Assembly (NCBI GenBank): GCA_964017155.1
Contig: OZ024867.1
Span: 24,589,636 to 24,653,635 of the forward strand
Direction: 5' to 3'
From: Oasisia sp. SBJ-2009
Lineage: Eukaryota > Annelida > Polychaeta > Sabellida > Siboglinidae
DNA: 64,000 nt
This document shows positions 56,126 to 64,000 of the stretch, one piece after another (position 1 is the stretch's first letter; the number at the start of each line of letters is the position of its first letter). The translations under genes were made by a program, and so were the position numbers. The notes below the pieces were generated by a model. The model ran no database searches. It was not told where the DNA came from and was given only the letters and a program-made list of their open reading frames with translations.

Positions 56126-57410
56126 ATTCATCTAACAATTTATTTTTTAGGCATAACTATTTTTATAAAAATCAGTTTATTTATCAAAAAAACTATTGCC
56201 GTCACTAAATCGATGCTTAATGAGAATATATGCCTTCTTTTGAAGTCGTCTTTTATATACATGTATTGTTCAACTTAATAAGTTGCTTTATATGTATTTT
56301 AGATGATAATTTATTTTGCTACTCGCTGTGTTATTGCTAATGTTTTATGACTATTTTGAGTAATGCTATTTCATGTATCTGAGATGGGCTGTTAAAAATG
56401 TTTAGTAAAACTTGCATTCCATTGCCAGATTGTTATTATTTATCTTTGTCATTAATTACATTTGTAATGGACTATTAGACAGACGACAAACACTGTCTTG
56501 GATTAGCTTTGTGCTGTAAATAGACAGATTATCACAAAATGTAAGTAACAAAAACCAATTTCATGCTATTCAAAAATCATTATTAATTACATGTTTTAGG
56601 CTGTTTATACACATCCACAAAGAAGCAGCTTCATGTAATAGTTGGAGTCACAAAATACCTGCAAGTAGTGCAGCAACTTGTGTGTGCATGCGTGTGTGTA
56701 TGCATATGTATGTGTGTGTTTGCAGGAAAAGTCAGCACATCCCTTGATATCTATAAAATTTATTGACATACATAGTAAGTATAAAAAATACATCTACAGT
56801 TTTTACAAAGTGGAATGTTCTAACATTTTAAGAAGTACACGTGAACTTTGCGAAGTGGCTGCCTGCACAGACTGTGAACATATCACACACACACACACAC
56901 AGACGTCACCTCTCAAACATAACATTGGCTGAAACATCATCTGTCAACAATGACCTACAGGGGTGACACTGACATAAAATATCAACTGTCAACTGTGATA
57001 GTGACACAGATAATTTACACAGATTTTGACAGAGATAATAAGATCAACATTGCCACAGAGAAGACATCATATGTCAACAGTGTGATAGTAAAACAGAGAT
57101 GACGTTAAAAGTTTGTAGTGGTTAGGGTGAAACTGAACATTCTGTGAACGTGATATATCAATAAATTCCATGCACTTCAGCCTGATAGTCAAAAATGTTT
57201 CATTCAGTGTTGATTAACAATACACGAGATATTAATTGTCAGCATTCAACATACACACTTGCATCAAGCTCAAATGTATTTGTTGTTTGAACTCAACCTT
57301 TCTGTCACAGCATCGACTCTGAAATACAATAAATAAGCAGAACACATTGCTACGTTACGTTGTCACCTGACCACCTATCTGTTTAATCTCACCCATCCAT
57401 CCTATCTCCA
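56126..57410. other. AT-rich intergenic sequence
   Basis: Region between convergent genes. A short TGTG microsatellite lies near 56680-56720. AATAAA occurs near 57165 on the plus strand and could end an RFX transcript. No gene seen. Confidence 0.5.
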
Positions 57411-57412
57411 TA

Positions 57413-57522
57413 GTACACTCGTACAACTGTTGATGACCTTCACAGTGCCCTTGACAACGAGAATGCTGAATCCACTGGGTTTCTTTCTCCCCAGAGTTTG
57501 GACTCTTGTGATATTGGTCCCG
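57413..57522 (+). CDS. Orphan exon-like ORF, unknown
   Basis: After a good acceptor (ATCTCCATAG) the frame encodes RTTVDDLHSALDNENAESTG and FLSPQSLDSCDIGP, then reaches a donor-like CCC|GTACAAGT. The peptide is acidic and Ser-rich, looks protein-like, and stands out from AT-rich surroundings. I do not recognise it. It could be an alternative 3' exon of the RFX gene, an exon of another gene, or a retroelement fragment. The frame is closed by TAG immediately before the acceptor and by TAA shortly after the donor. Confidence 0.3.
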
Positions 57523-58012
57523 TACAAGTTATTTATTTATTATAATATATTATTAGTTAGTAAAACAAATAAAAATATTTTAATCATGCCCATAGTAGCA
57601 GATAAAGTGGCCGTCTACAAACAATGTATGCCGGTGATGGCGTACCCCATCACTTCATGCAATCCTGATTCCAGGCTCATTTTGATTCCAGAATCAAAGG
57701 CTGATTCTAACTCTTAATTCCAGAAATGGTGAAAATAGTGGAACTGGTGTTGTGTGGAATCAAAAATGCTTTGGGCGTAATTGTATTATTATTGTGTAAT
57801 TATTGGAATATGAGAAATGTAGCAGTGGAAATAAAAATAAAACTATGGCCTAGTGTCTTTCACATTTGTAAATAGAATGACAGCGACACAACAAACCACG
57901 TCCACTCGTATCTTGTCGTCACAGACAATGTTTCTCATGTTAAAAACTGTCATTTCACTGTGTCTGAACTTTGAACCAACTACTCTATTGTAAACATGTT
58001 CTACAGGTCTAA
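57523..58012. other. AT-rich intergenic sequence with possible poly(A) signals
   Basis: TTTATTTATTAT near 57537 would give AATAAA on the minus strand for the ATP1B transcript. AAATAAAAATAAAA near 57828 would serve the plus strand. No coding content seen. Confidence 0.4.
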
Positions 58013-58283
58013 ATGACTGATATAAGACAACACACTGACACATCAGTGACTGATACAAAACAACACACTGACACATCAGTGACTGATACAAGACAACACA
58101 CTGACACATCAGTGACTGATACAAGACAACACACTGACACATCAGTGACTGATACAAGACAACACACTGACACATCAGTGACTGATACAAGACAACACAC
58201 TGACACATCAGTGACTGATACAAGACAACACACTGACACATCAGTGACTCATACAAGACAACACAGTGACACATCAGTGATCA
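58013..58283. repeat. 33-bp minisatellite, about 8 copies
   Basis: The unit is AGACAACACACTGACACATC AGTGACTGATACA. Units are nearly identical. As 33 is a multiple of three, ORFs on both strands are artefacts. Confidence 0.96.
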
Positions 58284-58369
58284 CCGTCTGTCCCACAAAC
58301 AGTAGCAGAGTGCTGCCACCTGGCTAATACAGAATGAACTTGACTGACAATGTTTGTGTTCAGAGTGAC

Positions 58370-58949
58370 ACAGTGTCTAGACGAGGGCCGTGTCACTTCC
58401 TGTGTAGACAGCGTCTAGACGAGGGCCGTGTCACTTCCTGTGTAGACAGTGTCTAGATGAGGGCAGTGTCGCTTCCTGTGTAGACAGCGTCTACACGAGG
58501 GCCGTGTCACTTCCTGTGTAGACAGCGTCTACACGAGGGCCGTGTCACTTCCTGTGTAGACAGCGTCTACACGAGGGTCGTGTCACTTTCTGTGTAGACA
58601 GCGTCTACACGAGGGTCGTGTCACTTCCTGTGTAGACAGCGTCTACACGAGGGCCGTGTCACTTCCTGTGTAGACAGCGTCTACACGAGGGTCGTGTCAC
58701 TTCCTGTGTAGACAGCGTCTACACGAGGGTCGTGTCACTTCCTGTGTAGACAGCGTCTACACGAGGGCCGTGTCACTTCCTGTGTAGACAGCGTCTACAC
58801 GAGGGTCGTGTTACTTCCTGTGTAGACAGCGTCTACACGAGGGTCGTGTCACTTCCTGTGTAGACAGCGTCTACACGAGGGTCGTGTCACTTCCTGTGTA
58901 GACAGCGTCTACACGAGGGTCGTGTCACTTCCTGTGTAGACAGCGTCTA
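58370..58949 (-). repeat. 38-bp minisatellite starting at the ATP1B stop codon, about 15 copies
   Basis: On the minus strand the unit is TAGACGCTGTCTACACAGGA followed by AGTGACACGACCCTCGTG. The first copy begins with the ATP1B stop codon TAG (58947-58949) and the next copies form the start of the 3' UTR. The distal copies (58370-58450) keep TCTAGACG as at the stop, while the central ones have TCTACACG. Each unit includes a short GTAGACGCTGTCTAC-like palindrome. Confidence 0.95.
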
Positions 58950-59186
58950 GTCAACGAGCAGCTCGAAGTGTACGCTGCCAGCCCTGTCATTCTTACTGTG
59001 GTACAAATTGCTGGCCCATGCCTTGCACCAGATCTGTATAAGCACCCCGTTCTTGGGGCGCTTGAAATGGGCAAAGACGAGAGGCTGGCGGTAACCCTCC
59101 TGGTTGAGGTAGGGGTAGTAGTAGAAGGGGAGCCCATTCTGGGGGTAGAAGGCGACCTCACCCATGTTCTCTTCATCCGCTGGGTT
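58947..59186 (-). CDS. ATP1B: ATP1B last exon
   Basis: The acceptor CTGTCCACAG precedes AACCCAGCG (NPADEENMGEVAFYP). The exon encodes 79 residues and ends VHFELLVD-TAG. It overlaps the first unit of the 38-bp array by the three bases of the stop codon. Confidence 0.95.
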   Translation of the reverse strand, partial: NPADEENMGEVAFYPQNGLPFYYYPYLNQEGYRQPLVFAHFKRPKNGVLIQIWCKAWASNLYHSKNDRAGSVHFELLVD

Positions 59187-62100
59187 CTGTGGACAGGACA
59201 GTCACATCTTCACAAGATATAATGGGGACACAAAGATATAATGACGACACAAAGATATAATGGGGACACAAAGATATAATGACGACACAAAGATATAATG
59301 ACGACACAAAGATATAATGACGACACAAAGATATAATGGGGACACAAAGATATAATGACGACACAAAGATATAATGACGACACAAAGATGTAATGGGGAC
59401 ACAAAGATGTAATGACGACGCAAAGATATAATGGGGACGCAAAGATATAATGGGGATGCAAAGATATAATGGGGACGCAAATATATAATGGGGACGCAAA
59501 GATATTATGACGACGCAAAGATATTATGACGACGCAAAGATATAATGGGGACGCAAAGATATAATGGGGACGCAAAGATATAATGGGGTTGCAAAGATAT
59601 AATGGGGTTGCAAAGATATAATGGGGACACAAAGATATAATGGGGACACAAAGATATAATGGGGACGCAAAGATATAATGGGGACGCAAAGATATAATGG
59701 GGACACAAAGATATAATGGGGACGCAAAGATATAATGGGGACACAAAGATATAATGACGACAAAAGATATAATGGGGACGCAAAGATATAATGAGGACGC
59801 AAAGATATAATGGGTACGCAAAGATATAATGACGACAAAAGATATAATGGGGACACAAAGATATAATGGGGACACAAAGATATAATGACGACAAAAGATA
59901 TAATGGGGACGCAAAGATATAATGAGGACACAAAGATGTAATGAGGACACAAAGATATAATGAGGACACACACAAAGATATAATGGGGACGCAAAGATAT
60001 AATGAGGACACACACAAAGATATATTGAGGACACAAAGATATAATGGGTACGCAATTGAAGATATAATGGGGACACAAAGATATAATGTGGACAGATGAT
60101 TGAAATACACAATGTAGACAGGTGACATAAATACACAATGTGGAGACAGGTGACATAAATACACAATGTGGACAGGTGACATAAATACACAATGTAGACA
60201 GGTGACATAAATACACAATGTGGACAGGTGACATAAATACACAATGTAGACAGGTGACAGAAATACACAATGTGGACAGGTGACAGAAATACACAATGTA
60301 GACAGGTGACATAAATACACAATGTAGACAGGTGACATAAATACACAATGTAGACAGGTGACAGAAATACACAATGTGGACAGGTGACAGTAATACACAA
60401 TGTGGACAGGTGACAGAAATACACAATGTGGACAGGTGACAGAAATACACAATGTGGACAGGTGACAGAAATACACAATGTGGACAGGTGACAGAAATAC
60501 ACAATGTGGACAGGTGACAGAAATACACAATGTGGACAGGTGACAGAAATACACAATGTGGACAGGTGACAGTAATACACAATGTGGACAGGTGACAGAT
60601 AAACACAATGTGGACAGGTGACAGAAATACACAATGTGGACAGGTGACAGAAATACACAATGTAGACAGGTGACAGAAATACACAATGTGAACAGGTGAC
60701 AGAATCACAGAAATACACAATGTAGACAGGTGACAGAAATACACAATGTGGACAGGTGACAGAAATACACAATGTGGACAGGTGACAGAAATACACAATG
60801 TGGACAGGTGACAGAAATACACAATGTGAACAGGTGACAGATAAACACAATGTGGACAGGTGACAGAAATACACAATGTGGACAGGTGACAGAAATACAC
60901 AATGTGGACAGGTGACAGAAATACACAATGTGAACAGGTGACAGAAATACACAATGTGGACAGGTGACAGAAATACACAATGTAGACAGGTGACAGAAAT
61001 ACACAATGTGGACAGGTGACAGATAAACACAATGTGAACAGGTGACAGAAATACACAATGTGAACAGGTGACAGAAATACACAATGTGGACAGGTGACAG
61101 ATAAACACAATGTGGACAGGTGACAGAAATACACAATGTGAACAGGTGACAGAAATACACAATGTGAACAGGTGACAGATAAACACAATGTGGACAGGTG
61201 ACAGAAATACACAATGTGGACAGGTGACAGAAATACACAATGTGGACAGGTGACAGAATCACAGAAATACACAATGTAGACAGGTGACAGAAATACACAA
61301 TGTGGACAGGTGACAGAAATACACAATGTGGACAGGTGACAGAAATACACAATGTGGACAGGTGACAGAAATACACAATGTGAACAGGTGACAGATAAAC
61401 ACAATGTGGACAGGTGACAGAAATACACAATGTGGACAGGTGACAGAAATACACAATGTGGACAGGTGACAGAAATACACAATGTGAACAGGTGACAGAA
61501 ATACACAATGTGGACAGGTGACAGAAATACACAATGTAGACAGGTGACAGAAATACACAATGTGGACAGGTGACAGATAAACACAATGTGAACAGGTGAC
61601 AGAAATACACAATGTGAACAGGTGACAGATAAACACAATGTGGACAGGTGACAGAAATACACAATGTGGACAGGTGACAGATAAACACAATGTGGACAGG
61701 TGACAGAAATACACAATGTGGACAGGTGACAGAAATACACAATGTGAACAGGTGACAGATAAACACAATGTGGACAGGTGACAGAAATACACAATGTGGA
61801 CAGGTGACAGAAATACACAATGTGGACAGGTGACAGAAATACACAATGTGAACAGGTGACAGATAAACACAATGTGGACAGGTGACAGAAATACACAATG
61901 TGGACAGGTGACAGAAATACACAATGTGGACAGGTGACAGATAAACACAATGTGGACAGGTGACAGTAATACACAATGTAGACAGGTGACATAAATACAC
62001 AATGTGGACAGGTGACATAAATACACAATGTGGACAGGTGACAGAAATACACAATGTGGACAGGTGACAGAAATACACAATGTGGACAGGTGACAGAAAT

Positions 62101-64000
62101 ACACAATGTGAACAGGTGACAGATAAACACAATGTGGACAGGTGACAGAAATACACAATGTGGACAGGTGACAGAAATACACAATGTGGACAGGTGACAG
62201 ATAAACACAATGTGGACAGGTGACAGTAATACACAATGTAGACAGGTGACATAAATACACAATGTGGACAGGTGACATAAATACACAATGTGGACAGGTG
62301 ACAGAAATACACAATGTGGACAGGTGACAGAAATACACAATGTGGACAGGTGACAGAAATACACAATGTGGACAGGTGACAGAAATACACAATGTGGACA
62401 GGTGACAGATAAACACAATGTGGACAGGTGACAGATAAACACAATGTGGACAGGTGACAGATAAACACAATGTGGACAGGTGACAGAAATACACAATGTG
62501 GACAGGTGACAGAAATACACAATGTGAACAGGTGACAGATAAACACAATGTGGACAGGTGACAGAAATACACAATGTGGACAGGTGACAGAAATACACAA
62601 TGTGGACAGGTGACAGATAAACACAATGTGGACAGGTGACAGTAATACACAATGTAGACAGGTGACATAAATACACAATGTGGACAGGTGACATAAATAC
62701 ACAATGTGGACAGGTGACAGAAATACACAATGTGGACAGGTGACAGAAATACACAATGTGGACAGGTGACAGAATCACAGAAATACACAATGTGGACAGG
62801 TGACAGTAATACACAATGTGGACAGGTGACAGATAAACACAATGTGGACAGGTGACAGATATACACAATGTGGACAGGTGACAGATATACACAATGTAGA
62901 CAGGTGACAGAAATACACAATGTAGACAGGTGACAGAAATACACAATGTAGACAGGTGACATAAATACACAATGTAGACAGGTGACAGAATCACAGAAAT
63001 ACACAATGTGGACAGGTGACATAAATACACAATGTAGACAGGTGACAGAATCACAGAAATACACAATGTGGACAGGTGACATAAATACACAATGTAGACA
63101 GGTGACAGAATCACAGAAATACACAATGTGGACATGGCGCTCCTATCCACTTCATTGTTGCTATCCCCATTTTTCTTAGGCCTGTTCCATGTCTATACAT
63201 TTCACTGCCATGTTCCCTTGAAAAGCAAAACACATCATTTACCTAATTTGTGACATATCTAAAAAATGGAAAACTCATTGTGGCTGGTGTCAGATACAGA
63301 GACGTCAGATACATACTTCTCCATGGCAGGTGACAGTGACACTGTAAGGTGTGTAGACTTTTTGGATCTCGTCAGGCACAGTTAGACTCGGGTCTCTAGT
63401 GAAGTTCAGAGGCTCCCACCCATAGACCTGTAATCAACACAACAAGTTCTGAGGTCCCATATCATACACATTAACACAACAAGTTCTGAGCTTCCATATC
63501 ATACACATTAACACAACAAGTTCTGAGCTCCCATATCATACACATTAACACAACAAGTTCTGAGCTCCCATATCATACACATTAACACAACAAGTTCTGA
63601 GTTCCCATATCATACACATTAACAACAAGTTCTGAGTTCCCATATCATACACATTAACAACACGTTCTGAGTTCCCATATCATACACATTAACACAACAA
63701 GTTCTGAGCTTCCATATCATACACATTAACACAACAAGTTAAGAGGCTCTCACCCATAGACCTGTAATTAACACAAGTTTATTAGCAATGCTTAAATAAA
63801 GTCTGAGTAGGATGCAAGGCTATGGTGTGTTGCATGGCTCACCTTGTTCAGCTTGAGCAGTATGCAAGGCTGTCCTTCATCGAAGCCAAAGTCCTTCTGC
63901 TGTTGACATTTCTCACCAAGTGTGTCGATGTTGAAGCGACACACTTTGTTTTTGTTGCGGTCGGCCTCCTTCAGGTTGCTGCAGTCCTGGAAGTTCTCCC
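58947..64000 (-). CDS. ATP1B: Na+/K+-ATPase beta subunit, C-terminal part (5' end outside window)
   Basis: The beta subunit is a single-pass membrane glycoprotein that folds and traffics the catalytic alpha subunit of the sodium pump. Exons on the minus strand are 64000-63843 (partial), 63427-63317 and 59186-58947, all in phase 0, giving 168 extracellular-domain residues and stop TAG. Family motifs are NKVCRFNIDTLG, GFDEGQPCILLKLNKVYGW, CHGENPADEENMG, YYYPYLNQEGY, QPLVFAHFKRP and WCKAW, ending VHFELLVD. Six cysteines are present, matching the three conserved disulfides. NFT is a possible N-glycosylation site. The style (ENPAD, YYPYLNQEGY) is that of invertebrate nervana-type subunits. The gene converges on the RFX gene. 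Confidence 0.95.
59213..60085 (-). repeat. 19-bp minisatellite in the last ATP1B intron, about 46 copies
   Basis: The plus-strand unit is GATATAATGGGGACGCAAA, with GACGACACAAA and GGACACAAA forms. On the transcribed strand it is pyrimidine-rich and ends about 26 bases before the acceptor of the last exon. ORFs across it are artefacts. Confidence 0.95.
60088..63134 (-). repeat. 26-bp minisatellite in the last ATP1B intron, about 117 copies
   Basis: The plus-strand unit is GACAGGTGACAGAAATACAC AATGTG, with TAGACAGG, GAACAGG and GATAAACAC variants. Occasional longer units insert AATCACAG. The minus strand lacks stops in all three frames over kilobases, giving ORFs up to 1208 codons. These are artefacts: the translations are one peptide repeat seen in rotation. 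Confidence 0.97.
63317..63427 (-). CDS. ATP1B: ATP1B internal exon
   Basis: The acceptor GATTACAG and the donor GGAGAA|GTATGTATC bound 111 bases encoding VYGWEPLNFTRDPSLTVPDE and IQKVYTPYSVTVTCHGE. Phase 0 to 0. Confidence 0.95.
63434..63770 (-). repeat. 37-bp minisatellite with a duplicated acceptor, about 8 copies
   Basis: The plus-strand unit is ACACAACAAGTTCTGAGCTC CCATATCATACACATTA. It starts at the acceptor of the 63317-63427 exon. After the last unit (63730-63770) a second copy of that junction appears: TTAATTACAG|GTCTATGGG on the minus strand, followed by TGAGAGCCTC. The array is thus bracketed by two copies of the same 3' splice site. Confidence 0.92.
63843..64000 (-). CDS. ATP1B: ATP1B exon, cut by window end
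   Basis: Minus-strand codons encode ENFQDCSNLKEADRNKNKVC to PCILLKLNK, followed by the donor AACAAG|GTGAGCC. This includes four of the six conserved cysteines. The exon continues beyond the window. Confidence 0.95.

Noticed and set aside
54770..56278. Forward ORFs of 397-502 codons
   Set aside because: The 29-bp unit is stop-free in three frames; overlapping ORFs show the same repeat peptide.
59210..63150. Minus-strand ORFs of 621-1208 codons
   Set aside because: They translate the 26-bp and 19-bp minisatellites. The unit has no stop in any minus frame, and the three frames give the same peptide in rotation. The segment is an intron of ATP1B.

Overview
The window is eukaryotic nuclear DNA, most likely from an invertebrate bilaterian (marine mollusc, annelid, brachiopod, hemichordate or lancelet type; I cannot tell which). 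Short exons with GT-AG junctions sit in large introns packed with tandem repeats. LINE, Penelope-like, inverted-repeat (TIR) and SINE elements surround them. It holds two real genes arranged tail to tail.

Gene 1 (plus strand, 8250-54365) is an RFX winged-helix transcription factor, closest by eye to RFX4/RFX6. I assembled 14 exons whose reading phases all agree, giving 2667 nt and 888 residues from the ATG at 8250. The DNA-binding domain lies in exons 2-4 and the RFX B, C and dimerisation region in exons 6-13. A last exon of about 1 kb encodes an unrecognised tail. Gene 2 (minus strand, 64000 to 58947, 5' part outside the window) is the C-terminal half of a Na+/K+-ATPase beta subunit, with three exons and six cysteines.

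Layout: 1-2740 CR1-like LINE with two in-frame TGA stops; 2998-7525 three inverted-repeat elements plus microsatellites; 7635-8136 minisatellite; 8250-54365 the RFX gene with its repeat-filled introns; 54890-56125 a 29-bp array after the stop codon; 56130-58010 AT-rich sequence with one orphan exon-like ORF; 58013-58947 two arrays, one starting at the ATP1B stop codon; 58947-64000 ATP1B.

The main discovery is that the minisatellites are not randomly placed. In most RFX introns the repeat unit copies an exon-intron junction or starts directly against one. Donor-type arrays (introns 2, 3, 4, a displaced block in intron 12, and junction-abutting arrays in introns 7 and 11) carry dozens to more than 100 extra 5' splice sites. 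Acceptor-type arrays (introns 5, 8, 9, 13) carry up to about 285 extra 3' splice sites, often with the first bases of the downstream exon. ATP1B shows related cases. I know of no named system that describes this, but I could not search the literature.

Nearly all long ORFs in the window (up to 1208 codons) are artefacts of stop-free repeat units and are not annotated as genes.
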